Shown here: positions 54,901-63,893 of the stretch, one piece after another
Numbering within the stretch: the stretch's first letter is position 1
Layout of the letters: each line of letters opens with the position of its first letter
NCBI RefSeq assembly: GCF_026343115.1
Contig: NZ_JAPEMC010000001.1
Coordinates: 6,241,001-6,305,000 of the forward strand
Reading direction: 5' to 3'
DNA from: Streptomyces sp. NBC_00102
GTDB taxonomy: Bacteria > Actinomycetota > Actinomycetes > Streptomycetales > Streptomycetaceae
Length of the DNA stretch: 64,000 bases
Made by a program: the position numbers and the translations under genes
The notes under the pieces: generated by a model
What the model was told of the DNA's origin: nothing
What the model saw: only the letters and a program-made list of their open reading frames with translations
Databases searched by the model: none

Positions 54901-55249
54901 ACGCGCCGAACTCGCCCTGCACACGCACCGCCCGGACGAGGTGCTGCATGTCCTGGACGGCCACACCGACGACGCTCCCGTGCTGGTGGCCTGGGCGGAA
55001 CTCCTGTCCGGCCACCCGGAAGCCGCCCTGCGCCTCGCCCGCGCCGAGGTGGCCCGCGCCGAACGCACCGGCGAGCGGCTCGCCGAGGTGGAGGCGCGGA
55101 CAGCCCTCGGAGCCTCGCTGTCCCGCCTCGGCCGGACACCGGAGGGCGCCGGGGAACTGACCCGCGCGGAGTCGCTCGCCGCGTCGCTGCCCTACCCGGC
55201 GGGGACACGCCGGGCGGCCTGGGCGCGAGGACTGCCGCAGGAGGCGTAG
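51908..55249 (+). CDS. BTAD-ATPase-TPR transcriptional regulator (SARP/LAL-like)
   Basis: 1113 residues. The N-terminal OmpR-like DNA-binding domain is LRLHLLGGFRATRDSGPALA ... PRPGARALVKLLAVVPGHRL. The BTAD domain lies at about 110-265 (ILIDAWLRQGLRRRAVHQYH, LDTELGVRPGPETERLHRAA). The STAND/AAA ATPase has Walker A GEAGVGKT at about 306-314 and Walker B VLVVLDDLHDAD at about 415. A long TPR-like helical C-terminus runs from about 640 to the end. No LuxR HTH at the C-terminus. TACAGT at 51894-51899 lies 8 bp before the ATG and no ribosome site is seen, so the transcript may be leaderless. It sits between protease genes and could control them. Confidence 0.9.
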   Translation: MNAQRPDSTTPAAPLLRLHLLGGFRATRDSGPALADRWPRPGARALVKLLAVVPGHRLHREEAIAVCWPDADPKAAAGSLRVALHAARRALEPELAPRATSSYLVSDGALLHLDPATVWIDADEAEASARTALADGGVDELSAALDRFTGELLPEDRYARWADDRRGRLLLLREKVLLRLAGQHLDRGATAEAAAVAEQVLTGSPAEELAHRILIDAWLRQGLRRRAVHQYHVCREALDTELGVRPGPETERLHRAALAAAPAPSPATPLLPAPLRAGNAAPPLRGRDAVLERLLAAGGPPVTLLTGEAGVGKTRLVGEVARRAAAAGTAVLWGGGQDAGGQTPYGAFAEALDGWLVEHSAAERARVGAEYPELAAFLPSLGQVGTTGERSPEEERDRLFRAGTALLGDLAAARPVLVVLDDLHDADTGSYQLLGYLARRAVQRGTELRFLATYREEELPEADARRSAVASLLRQRLAVREELGRLDRESCLAVVRDAVAADAGSTEDSSHRVWELSLGNPLFALELARGLPHGQAGDLAPDGVRELVTDRLVRLDADARRMVEALSAAGGDAALTELLDVAGHGLRPPVTGAAAADALERAIAASLIEERQVVVAGRSEAGVAFRHPLVRLTCYEQLTTVRRRQLHAAFAQTVQRRRPDAVDTLASHFARADDPRAAEYLRRAAERAAALYANDTADRYYRDLVERLDVDAARARLAHAHVLRRMGHFEQAADAIRLALAEFVRRGDHDDAVLAAALLAETLVKTSAPDAARRTLREHPVTPDTGPEPAAGHHLALSVVRCVQGRYTSGADAARHALAAARNVPGTTGQGLAARAFALQAANLGLAGRLDQAREAGDQALAPAEAYGDPTLLGSVLSTLRENARRAGRLREAVEIGSRALGLAEQSGDPTAAAFERANLAELRLLLEEPEPARALAAAAVSGAEAYEAWCLPYALATMARVRVFAGDTDEAAALLDRAEAAATALGDRQAGHEVRTARAELALHTHRPDEVLHVLDGHTDDAPVLVAWAELLSGHPEAALRLARAEVARAERTGERLAEVEARTALGASLSRLGRTPEGAGELTRAESLAASLPYPAGTRRAAWARGLPQEA

Positions 55250-55373
55250 CGCCCGGCGAGGCCGCTGCCGGAGCTTCTTCTCCGCTTCACGCCGAACAGC
55301 TTCTCGATCGGCGGGCGAGTCTTATGGGGGCCGCCCGGAACCGACGCCGGCGGACGGTCCCCGGCGCGGGTGG

Positions 55374-56192
55374 TCACACCCAGTTGTTGCGCATCGCGTA
55401 CCAGCCCAGCTGGACGCGCGACGTCACGGCGGCCAGGTCCATCAGCGCCCGCACCCGGCGCTGCACCGTACGCGGCGACGTGCCCAGTTGATGGGCCGTC
55501 GCGGCGTCCGTGAGCCCGGACAGCATCAACTGCAGGATGCGACGATCGGTGGGGTTCAGATCGCCGTCCTCGCGCAGGTACGGGCGCGAGCGGCGCCACA
55601 CCGACTCGAACAGCTCGGTGGCGAGCACGACGAGCGGGGGCCGCAGCTCCAGCGACCGTCCGGGCTCCACCTGGACCATGGCCGTCTCGCCGTCCGCGAT
55701 GAGCAGCTTGATGAGTGGCTGGTCGACGACCCGGACCTGGTGGCCCCGCTCCACCCGCAGATCGAGCGCGCGCAGGGCCGCGGGCTCCGAGAGGAAGTCG
55801 CGGTCCACGACGACGCGGTAGGAGGCGTCCGGGTTCCCGTCCCTGCGCATCGGGGGCCCTGTGCCGTCCGAGGGCTGTTCCACCGGCCCGTCGGGCAGCG
55901 TCGACGGAACCGGGGCGACCGTGTTCGCCCCGGACTGGAATCCGTACAGCGAAGTACGGGCCGAGTACTCCAGGTCGTAGATGCGGCGGGCCTGTTCCGA
56001 CCGGCCCTGCCAGACCCGGACGAGGTGCTCGTCGGCCCCGCCGCCGGGCGTCCACTCGTCCAGGAGCCTGGTCAACGTGGCTTCCGCTCCGCGTAGTTGC
56101 CCCTGAAGTTCGGTGAAGTACGCGCGCTCGGCAGTGGCGGGCGCCGCTGCGCCCTCGGGTCGCGGTGACGGTGTAACGGGATCGGACGACAT
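55374..56192 (-). CDS. LuxR-type HTH regulator
   Basis: 272 residues. The N-terminal helical part is AYFTELQGQLRGAEATLTRL. A middle sensor-like domain resembles TrmB/PLD-type regulators (ADEHLVRVWQGRSEQARRIY, SYRVVVDRDFLSEPAALRAL, VVDQPLIKLLIADGETAMVQ). The C-terminal LuxR HTH is LNPTDRRILQLMLSGLTDAA, TAHQLGTSPRTVQRRVRALM. ATG 56192 is favoured. Such one-component regulators often lie beside genes they control; here the divergent neighbour is a secreted subtilase. Convergent with the BTAD regulator. Confidence 0.88.
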   Translation of the reverse strand: MSSDPVTPSPRPEGAAAPATAERAYFTELQGQLRGAEATLTRLLDEWTPGGGADEHLVRVWQGRSEQARRIYDLEYSARTSLYGFQSGANTVAPVPSTLPDGPVEQPSDGTGPPMRRDGNPDASYRVVVDRDFLSEPAALRALDLRVERGHQVRVVDQPLIKLLIADGETAMVQVEPGRSLELRPPLVVLATELFESVWRRSRPYLREDGDLNPTDRRILQLMLSGLTDAATAHQLGTSPRTVQRRVRALMDLAAVTSRVQLGWYAMRNNWV

Positions 56193-56431
56193 GCCCCCAG
56201 TCTCACCGCCGCGGAACACGCCGGTGGCAGGGGGCCCGACTCGGTGGTCTCCGGGAGCGTGTGGCGGCTGGAGCGTGTGGTGAAAGCCCCGTCCGGCGGT
56301 GTCCGGCACGCACGCTCGCCGCGTTGTCGGGATTACGCCATGGCGTCCACTCGCCAGCCCGGACGCGCCCATGCGGGAGCGGAATTGGCGACGCTGCTGG
56401 TCCAACGCCCCATTCCGTCAGGAGTTGTTAC

Positions 56432-59400
56432 GTGAGACGCACCCGAGCATGGCGGCCCACCGCCGTCGGCCTCGCGGCCGTTGCCCTGCTGGCCGTCGGC
56501 ATGCCCGCGGCACACGCCGATGCCGCGACCGACCCGGTGGCCAATGCCGGCACGGCACCCTCCCGCACCGCGACCGTCACTCTGGTCACCGGTGACGTCG
56601 TCGACGCTCGCCTTGCCCCGGACGGGCGAGTCCTGTCGGCCGCACCCCGCCCCGTGGACGGCACCGACCACCCCGCCGCCGTCTGGCAGGACGGCAGCCA
56701 CACCTACGTCTTCCCGCAAGGTGTCGAGAACCTCGTGGACGCCGGGCTCGTCGACCCGCGCCTCTTCGACATAGGCCGGCTCGTCGCCGACGGCTACGAC
56801 GACGCCCACTCCGCCACCATGCCGGTGATCGTCGAATACGCCGGAGGCCGCGCGCCGCGCGCCGCCCGGCCCGGCACGCGGACCTCGGCCGTCCTCGAAT
56901 CCATTGGCGGCGCCGGACTCGCCGTCACCAAGAAGACCGCCGCCGACGCCTGGCAGGCCCTGGCCCCGGCGAAGGGCTCGGCCCGTGTCGCCGGAGGTGT
57001 CACCCGCATCTGGCTGGACGCCAAGGTCAGGGGCACCGCGGTCGGCGGGCTCGGCACCCCGACCGTCCCTCTCACCGGAGCGGTTACCGCCCACAGGGCG
57101 GGGATCGACGGTTCCGGCGTCAAGGTCGCCGTCCTCGACACCGGAGTCGACGCGGACCACCCGGACCTCGCCGGCCGGATCACCGGGACGAAGGTGTTCG
57201 TCAACGGCCAGGACGCCCAGGACCGCACCGGACACGGCACGCACACCGCGTCCACGATCGCGGGCACCGGCGCCGCCTCCGACGGCCGCTACACGGGCAT
57301 GGCCCCCGGGGCCGGTCTGCTCGTCGGCAAGGTGCTCGGCGACGACGGCTCCGGCACCATCAGCGGCATCGTCAGCGGAATGGAGTGGGCCGTCGCCGAG
57401 GGCGCGCAGATCGTCTCCATGTCCCTCGGCGCCGACGGTGCCACCAGCTGCGCGGGCCCCGACGTCGAAGCCGTCCAACGCCTCAGCGGCAAGGCCCTGT
57501 TCGTCATCGCGGCGGGCAACGCCTCGCTGCGTGGCACCGTCTCCACGCCCGGCTGCGCGTCGAGCGCCCTCACCGTCGGCGCCGTCGACCGCGAGAACAG
57601 GACGGCGTACTTCTCCAGCCGCGGACCCTCCGCGGACGGGATCAGTGCCAAGCCCGACATCGCCTCCCAGGGCGTCGACGTCGTCGCGGCGCGCGCGGGC
57701 GGGCGCGGCGCGGACGCGTACCAGGAGATGTCCGGTACGTCGATGGCCACCCCGCACGTCGCCGGAGGCGCCGCTCTCCTCCTCCAGCAGCACCCCGGAC
57801 TCACCCCGGCCGGGCTCAAGGCGCTGCTCACCTCGTCGGCGAAGAGCTCCGACGCTCCCGTCCTGGACCAGGGCGCCGGGCCCATGGACGTGGCCCGTGG
57901 GATGTCCCAGCCGGTGACGGGTGAGCCCGATCCGCTGCTCGGCGACTTCGCGTACCCGCAGGCCGGACTGGACCCGGTCGACAGGACCGTCGCGTTGACC
58001 AATGTCACGGACGAGGACGTCACGCTCACCCTCGACGTGCGCGACGTGCGCGGCGACGACGGTTCGCGCGTCCGCGGGTTCGCCGCGCCCGCCCGTACCA
58101 GGGTCACCGTCCCGGCGAACGGCACCGCCGAGGTACCGGTCCGCATCGACCCGGCGGCGAAGCTGGACGCCGGTGACTACGGAACGCTCACCGGCCGCCT
58201 CGTGGGGACCGGTGCCCATGGTGTGCGCGTCACCGTCCCGTTCGGCGTGCACCTGGAGGTGCCGTCGGCCGACCTCACGGTCGAGGGCCTCGACCGCCAC
58301 GGTGACCCCGCGCCCTCGCTCTCGACGTTCCAGTTGTTCGACGACCACCGGGACACCGCGCGACGGTACACGCTCGGCTATCCGGCCGCGGGCAGCACCA
58401 CGATCCGGGTCCCGCTCGGCACGTACTCCCTCAGCGGTCTGATCATGACCAGGGACGAGGCGGGCGACGTCGGCAGCGTGGCATCGGTGTCGCAGCTCTA
58501 CCGGCCGGAGCTCACCGTCGCCGGGGACACCACCGTCACCCTGGACGCCCGCGACGCGGAGCAGGTCGCCTGGGACACCGACCGTGCGAGCACGCCCGCC
58601 GGGTTCGCGATCGGTCTGACCTACGGCCTGGACAGCACCGGCCGGCTTCTCGCCGGCTACGCGACCTCCGTCCCGTCGTACACCAAGGCGATCTACGCCC
58701 AGCCGGTCCGCCACGCCGACAAGGTCACCTTCCTCGCGTCCGTCCGGCAGACCGCGCCGCTCGCCCGGTTCACCACGGGAGGCGGACGGGCGCTGGACTC
58801 GCTGCCGGTGCAGAAGGCCACCGAGTTCGACGGCCGGGGCGCCGCCGAGGTCGTCGCGATCGGCAAGGGCACGGACGCCAACTTCGCCGCCCAGGACCTG
58901 AAGGGCAAGGTCGCCCTCGTCGACGCCGGGACCGGTGGCGGCAACGCCTACCTGTGGGCCGCCGCCGCCGCGCGCGCAGGTGCCGCAGGCGTCCTGGCCG
59001 CCGTCCCCGACAGCAAGGGCCGCTTCCAGATCACCGGCCCCGAGGGTGTTCCCCAGGCCACCATCACCTGGGACGACGCGCTCGCACTCAAGGCCGAGGC
59101 GGCCCGGTCGGGTTCCGCGGAGGTGAGCTGGTCCGGCACCGCGACCGCGAACAGCCCGTACGTCTACAACCTGGCGTACACCTCGAAGGACGCGATCCGC
59201 CCCGGTGTCCAGCGGGTGCGCGACAGCAAGCTCGCCGTCACCGATGCCCGCTACCACGTGCAGCAGGCCGCGGGCGACGCGACGTACTGGTCGGACGTGA
59301 AGGTCGGCCTGCCCGGCATGGCCGCGATCTGGGCCGGTGGAACGACGCTGCCGCTGCACGCCCCGCAGCAGCGCACCGAGTACTTCACACCGTCCGGCGG

Positions 59401-60178
59401 CGAGGGCCTGACCTGGACGACCCTGATGCGCCGCGACCTCGGCCCGTACGGCGGTACCGCCTACGACGGCCCCCGCGAGGCGGTGCGGGGATCGTCCACG
59501 GCGTACTGGTACAAGTCGCCGTACGGTCCTGTGCGCAACACCTACAGCGCCGCGCTGATGAACCGTTCCGCCAACCGCCTCACCTTCACCGTCGCCCCGT
59601 TCGGCGATGCCGGCGGCCACGACTCGACCGCCGGCGCGTCCGACTTCGGTACGCGTCAGCTCCTGGTCGACGGTGAGCCGCAGGCCCAGGTCTCGGGCAT
59701 GTACGAGCTCCCCGGGGCGAGCGCCGACGTGACCTACCGCCAGACCTGGCGGCGGTCCGCCTCCGCGGTCGACCGCACCGGCCTCGCGTACGCCACGGAG
59801 TGGAACTTCCGCTCCGGCCCGGCCGACCAAGGAGCCCAGCGTCTTCTCGTCCCGGTTCTCGACCTCCCGTCCGACCTGCGCAACACCCGCCCGGCGGGCG
59901 AGGCGACCACGATCGGCGTCGGCGCGGTCGTGGACGGTGCGGACGGCCCGGTGACTTTGAAGGACGCCGATGTGCAGTACGCCTACGGCGACGAGGCCAC
60001 CACGGAAGCGGTCACCGACTGGCGCACCGCAGACGTGAAGCGGTCCCACGGGACGTGGCGGGCGACCGTTCCGGGCGATGCCCCGGCGGGCACCTTCGTC
60101 CACCTGCGGCTGACCCTCACCGACGGACAGGGAGCCCGGGTCGTCCAGACGGCGGTCCGCGCGTACGAAGTCCGCTGA
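56432..60178 (+). CDS. Large secreted S8 protease with PA domain
   Basis: 1248 residues. A signal peptide (TAVGLAAVALLAVGMPAAHA) and a propeptide region (ATVTLVTGDVVDARLAPDGR, HTYVFPQGVENLVDAGLVDP) precede the catalytic domain: D236 (VAVLDTGVDADHPDLAG), H268 (TGHGTHTAST) and S437 (GTSMATPHVAGG). A Fn3-like domain and a PA-like region (LKGKVALVDAGTGGGNAYLW, AARAGAAGVLAAVPDSKG) follow, then beta-rich C-terminal domains. GTG at 56432 follows CAGGAG (56419-56424) at 7 nt. Much longer than simple subtilisins, in line with streptomycete multidomain exoproteases. Divergent from the LuxR regulator. Confidence 0.95.
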   Translation: MRRTRAWRPTAVGLAAVALLAVGMPAAHADAATDPVANAGTAPSRTATVTLVTGDVVDARLAPDGRVLSAAPRPVDGTDHPAAVWQDGSHTYVFPQGVENLVDAGLVDPRLFDIGRLVADGYDDAHSATMPVIVEYAGGRAPRAARPGTRTSAVLESIGGAGLAVTKKTAADAWQALAPAKGSARVAGGVTRIWLDAKVRGTAVGGLGTPTVPLTGAVTAHRAGIDGSGVKVAVLDTGVDADHPDLAGRITGTKVFVNGQDAQDRTGHGTHTASTIAGTGAASDGRYTGMAPGAGLLVGKVLGDDGSGTISGIVSGMEWAVAEGAQIVSMSLGADGATSCAGPDVEAVQRLSGKALFVIAAGNASLRGTVSTPGCASSALTVGAVDRENRTAYFSSRGPSADGISAKPDIASQGVDVVAARAGGRGADAYQEMSGTSMATPHVAGGAALLLQQHPGLTPAGLKALLTSSAKSSDAPVLDQGAGPMDVARGMSQPVTGEPDPLLGDFAYPQAGLDPVDRTVALTNVTDEDVTLTLDVRDVRGDDGSRVRGFAAPARTRVTVPANGTAEVPVRIDPAAKLDAGDYGTLTGRLVGTGAHGVRVTVPFGVHLEVPSADLTVEGLDRHGDPAPSLSTFQLFDDHRDTARRYTLGYPAAGSTTIRVPLGTYSLSGLIMTRDEAGDVGSVASVSQLYRPELTVAGDTTVTLDARDAEQVAWDTDRASTPAGFAIGLTYGLDSTGRLLAGYATSVPSYTKAIYAQPVRHADKVTFLASVRQTAPLARFTTGGGRALDSLPVQKATEFDGRGAAEVVAIGKGTDANFAAQDLKGKVALVDAGTGGGNAYLWAAAAARAGAAGVLAAVPDSKGRFQITGPEGVPQATITWDDALALKAEAARSGSAEVSWSGTATANSPYVYNLAYTSKDAIRPGVQRVRDSKLAVTDARYHVQQAAGDATYWSDVKVGLPGMAAIWAGGTTLPLHAPQQRTEYFTPSGGEGLTWTTLMRRDLGPYGGTAYDGPREAVRGSSTAYWYKSPYGPVRNTYSAALMNRSANRLTFTVAPFGDAGGHDSTAGASDFGTRQLLVDGEPQAQVSGMYELPGASADVTYRQTWRRSASAVDRTGLAYATEWNFRSGPADQGAQRLLVPVLDLPSDLRNTRPAGEATTIGVGAVVDGADGPVTLKDADVQYAYGDEATTEAVTDWRTADVKRSHGTWRATVPGDAPAGTFVHLRLTLTDGQGARVVQTAVRAYEVR

Positions 60179-60320
60179 CGCGCCGCGGGGCCGCCCCTCC
60201 CGGGCGCCGTCGGCCGATTCGGCCCGGATCGCCCCGCACCACTTCGGCCGTGTCGTCGCCCACGATGCGCCTGGTGGAGCGGACCGCACCGGACCGCACG
60301 GAATGATTCCGCGGTACCTC

Positions 60321-60356
60321 GCAGGGCCGGACCGTCGCACGACGGTCCGGCCCTGC
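60321..60356 (+). terminator. Terminator after the large S8 protease
   Basis: Arms 60321-60336 and 60341-60356 form a perfect 16-bp stem with a GCAC loop. The rest of the 60179-60495 gap shows no gene. Confidence 0.85.
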
Positions 60357-60495
60357 GTGGTGCCACCGGGCCGGGCGGGCCGGTGGCGTATCTACGACGT
60401 GTCGTCAAGTCGCCACCGTGACAGGCCGGTTGAGCGTCTCATGCGCTGCGAGGATACGTCGCGTCCTCGCTCAGCGACTCTTGGGGGTTCTCTCC

Positions 60496-63400
60496 ATGCA
60501 CGTCAGACGCACAGTGGCGGCGGCCGGTCTGGTGGCGGCCGCGCTCATGCCGGTCACCGCCGCGAACGCGGCGGACCCGTCCCTGCCGGTCGCCGCACCG
60601 GGAACGCCCGCGCCCGCGCCTTCCACGCTCACGGTGCCGCTGCCCACCGGCGACACCGTGACGGTCGAACGGTCCGGTGCCGAGATCCGCTCGACCACCG
60701 TCACCGCCGCGCCCGGCCGCGGGGACGTCACCTTCACCATCGATTCCTTCGGGTCCGACGATGTCCGCGTCGTGCCCGAGGACGCCGAACCGTTGCTCGC
60801 CGCCGGCCGGATCGACCCCCGCCTCTTCGACGTCAAGGCGTTGCTGGAGGCCGGATACGGCACGAAGGGCACCACTGCCGACCGGGCCGTGGGGATGATC
60901 GTCCAGCACGCCAAGGGATCCGGCGCCGCGGAGAAGGCCCGTGCGGCGGTGGGCGGCGTCGCCCGCCCCGGGCGCACGATCCCCCGCCTCGGACTGACGG
61001 CGCTCGACCCGCACGGCAGGGCCGACGCGGCGACCACCTGGAAGCGCCTCACCGCCGGCACCGGCCGCTCCCTCGCCGGCGGAGCCGGCAAGCTCTGGTT
61101 GGACGGCCGGATGCACGTCGCCCTCGACACGAGCGTCCCGCAGATCAACGCCCCGCAGGCGTGGAGCGACGGCTACACCGGCAAGGGCGTCACGGTGGCC
61201 GTGCTCGACACCGGATTCGACTCCGACCACCCCGACCTCGCCGGCCGGGTGACGGTCTCGTCGAACTTCGTCGGCGGCGACAGCGCCGAGGACGACAACG
61301 GTCACGGCACACACGTCGCCTCCACCATCGCCGGGACGGACGCCACCTACCGGGGCGTCGCTCCCGACGCCTCCCTCGCCGTGGGCAAGGTCTGCGACAG
61401 CACCGGCTCCTGCACCACCTCCGCGGTCCTCGCCGGCATCGACTGGGCGGTCAACACCGCGCACGCCGACATCGTCAACATGAGCCTCGGCGGCCCCGCG
61501 GACGAGACGGACCCCGCGATCGCGGTCATCAACGACCTGTCGGCGAGCACCGGCACCCTCTTCGTCGTCGCCGCGGGCAACGATGGCGAGTTCGGGACCG
61601 GTACGGTCGGCGCCCCCGCCATCGCGAACTCCGCGCTCGCCGTCGGCGCGGTCGACTCCCACGACGAACTCGCCCCGTTCTCCAGTCGAGGACCGCGTCC
61701 GAGCGACAACGCGGTGAAGCCCGACATCACGGCGCCCGGTGTCGACATCGTCGCCGCGAAGGCGGGCGGCGGCCACACCTCCAAGAGCGGTACGTCGATG
61801 GCGACCCCGCACGTGGCAGGCTCCGCGGCGCTCGTCGCCCAGGCGCACCCCGACTGGAGCGGCGAGCAGATCAAGACGGCGCTCATGAACAGTGCCGAGC
61901 CGAACCCGAAGCGCTCGCCCTTCCAGCAGGGCACCGGCCGGGTCGACGCGGGCCGCGCCGCCGGACAGACCGTCCTCGCCTCCCCGGCCAACCTGACGAC
62001 GACGGCCGACTGGTCCGCCGGAGCGGGCAAGGACACCGAGCACACCGTCACCTTCACCAACTCCGCAGACACCGCCACGACGCTCGCCCTGGCTCTGGAG
62101 AGACCGATGTCGCCCACCGCGCAGCCGGGCAACGCCGAACAGTTCTCGGTCGACCGCGACGAGGTCACCGTTCCCGCGCACTCCACCGCGACCGCGAACG
62201 TCACCACCCGCGCGACGACGCTGCCTCACGGCCCGTGGTCCGCGGTCCTGGTCGCCTCGCACGACGGCAAGCCCGTCACCCGTACGATCCTCGGCGTCGA
62301 CAGCCCGGTCCCCACCCACCTGGTGACCCTTCACGCGGAGCAGCGGGACGGCACCGCGGCGACCGGATCCGCGATGATGGTCAACCGCTGGACCGGGGAC
62401 CGGTACCCGGTGCGCATGACCGCGGGGACCGGGTCGGTGACCGTGCCCGAGGCCCAGTACTGGATCGGCATGTCCATCATCAGCGGTTCCGGTACGGAGC
62501 GCAGCACCACCATGGCCGCCGCCTCGGTCACGCCCGTCGCGGACACCGCGGTCGACCTCGACGCCCGTACCGCCGTTCCCGTCGGTGCCGACGTCCACGA
62601 CCCGAAGGCCCGCGCCACCGCCGTGCAGGCCGCACTCGCCGTGCCGGCCGGGACCGGGACGTACACGCTGAGCGTGGTCACCACCGGTCAACGCGCCGGT
62701 CAGTCGTTGTACGCGACGCCGTTCGACGACGCGGACGCGAAGTACCGTACCTTCGCCGTCTTCGCGGCCGAGGGCGCGTCGTCGGCCGCCCCCAGCCCGT
62801 TCTTCTACCACGTGGCGCGCACCTGGACCCACGGTGTCCCGGACCGGCCCGCCTTCTCCGTCGCGCGCCGTGACCTGACCGACGTGAGCGTCCACTTCGA
62901 CGCACAGGGCGTCCCCGCCGCGGGCACCGGTGGAGCCACCCCGGACGACGACGTCCTGCTGCCGCTGTTCATCGACCAGTCGGTCCGTTTCCCCTCGACG
63001 GTGCGTGACTTCCGTACGGCGGGGGAGTGGCTCGACCGGGCCACGGTCGCGGGCCGTCAGTCCCTGGCGACCTCCGCGCAGACGTTCGGCCCCCATGCCC
63101 TGCGCCGCCTGGACTTCGCCGCCGCGGTGGTCGGACCGGCGCTCCCGGCCGCGCCCGCCTACCGGGTCGGCGACACCGTCGTCTGGGCCGGGACACCGTG
63201 GTTCGCCGACGGCGACGGCACCCGAGGAGGCACCGACTGGGGTGCGTCGGGCACCCTCGTCCTGGCCGCGGACGGCCGGAAGGTGAGCGAGTGGAGCGCC
63301 GTCGGCAGCGCCAAGAGCATCACGGTTCCGGCCGGGCCCGCCCGTTACACGCTCGGCGCGGACATCACCCGTGACCAGCCCTACGCCGCTCTGTCCACCC

Positions 63401-63798
63401 GGGTGCGGGCGGAGTGGACCTTCGCGTCGGACACCGACGCCGGCGCCGGAACCCTCCTGCCGCTCATGGCCGTCCGCTTCACCCCGTACGGTCTCGACGC
63501 CTCGGGCGGAGCCTCTCGGTTCGCCACGACCCGGGTCGACGTACAGGTCCAACGCGCACCGGGGGCCGTCGAAGCCACGGTCGGGCCCGTTCGGCTGGAG
63601 GTCAGCTGGGACGACGGCGCCACCTGGCGCCCTGCCGGACTCACCTCGGGCCACCACGGGGCGCCGGCGCACGCGGATCTGACCGCTCCCCCCGGTGCCT
63701 CGTACGCGACCCTGCGCGCCACGGTCGCGGCGAGCGACGGCAGTACGGTCGAGCAGACCGTCACCCGGGCCTTCCAGGTCAACAAGTCCCGCCGGTAG
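60496..63798 (+). CDS. Secreted S8 protease
   Basis: 1100 residues. A signal peptide (VAAAGLVAAALMPVTAANAA) and a propeptide (VTFTIDSFGSDDVRVVPEDA, RIDPRLFDVKALLEAGYG) precede the catalytic domain: D238 (VAVLDTGFDSDHPDLAG), H270 (NGHGTHVAST) and S434 (GTSMATPHVAGS). A long beta-rich C-terminus contains Fn3-like stretches (DTEHTVTFTNSADTATTLAL). The propeptide motif ...LFD(I/V)...LxxxGY is shared with the preceding protease, so the two look like diverged duplicates. ATG 60496 is chosen for GGGGG (60483-60487) and the signal peptide; an upstream in-frame start exists at 60418. Confidence 0.95.
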   Translation: MHVRRTVAAAGLVAAALMPVTAANAADPSLPVAAPGTPAPAPSTLTVPLPTGDTVTVERSGAEIRSTTVTAAPGRGDVTFTIDSFGSDDVRVVPEDAEPLLAAGRIDPRLFDVKALLEAGYGTKGTTADRAVGMIVQHAKGSGAAEKARAAVGGVARPGRTIPRLGLTALDPHGRADAATTWKRLTAGTGRSLAGGAGKLWLDGRMHVALDTSVPQINAPQAWSDGYTGKGVTVAVLDTGFDSDHPDLAGRVTVSSNFVGGDSAEDDNGHGTHVASTIAGTDATYRGVAPDASLAVGKVCDSTGSCTTSAVLAGIDWAVNTAHADIVNMSLGGPADETDPAIAVINDLSASTGTLFVVAAGNDGEFGTGTVGAPAIANSALAVGAVDSHDELAPFSSRGPRPSDNAVKPDITAPGVDIVAAKAGGGHTSKSGTSMATPHVAGSAALVAQAHPDWSGEQIKTALMNSAEPNPKRSPFQQGTGRVDAGRAAGQTVLASPANLTTTADWSAGAGKDTEHTVTFTNSADTATTLALALERPMSPTAQPGNAEQFSVDRDEVTVPAHSTATANVTTRATTLPHGPWSAVLVASHDGKPVTRTILGVDSPVPTHLVTLHAEQRDGTAATGSAMMVNRWTGDRYPVRMTAGTGSVTVPEAQYWIGMSIISGSGTERSTTMAAASVTPVADTAVDLDARTAVPVGADVHDPKARATAVQAALAVPAGTGTYTLSVVTTGQRAGQSLYATPFDDADAKYRTFAVFAAEGASSAAPSPFFYHVARTWTHGVPDRPAFSVARRDLTDVSVHFDAQGVPAAGTGGATPDDDVLLPLFIDQSVRFPSTVRDFRTAGEWLDRATVAGRQSLATSAQTFGPHALRRLDFAAAVVGPALPAAPAYRVGDTVVWAGTPWFADGDGTRGGTDWGASGTLVLAADGRKVSEWSAVGSAKSITVPAGPARYTLGADITRDQPYAALSTRVRAEWTFASDTDAGAGTLLPLMAVRFTPYGLDASGGASRFATTRVDVQVQRAPGAVEATVGPVRLEVSWDDGATWRPAGLTSGHHGAPAHADLTAPPGASYATLRATVAASDGSTVEQTVTRAFQVNKSRR

Positions 63799-63811
63799 CA
63801 CGGACACGAGC

Positions 63812-63840
63812 GGGCCGGCCCCCGGCGGAGGCGCCGGCCC
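63812..63840 (+). terminator. Terminator after the last S8 protease
   Basis: GGGCCGGC (63812-63819) and GCCGGCCC (63833-63840) pair over 8 bp, 14 bp past the stop, and further GC-rich complementarity follows. Confidence 0.6.
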
Positions 63841-63893
63841 GCCCCCCGGTCGGCGGGGGCCGGCGGGGCTTTGCCAGAGGTGGCGAGGACACG

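Noticed and set aside
55262..55345. Minus-strand peptide PIEKLFGVKRRRSS in the gap after the BTAD gene, as a possible transposase remnant
   Set aside because: Too short and without family motifs; no inverted repeats or target duplications nearby.
56333..60340. Minus-strand frame of 1335 codons opposite the large S8 protease
   Set aside because: The plus strand has the full catalytic triad and a signal peptide; the antisense has no recognisable domain.
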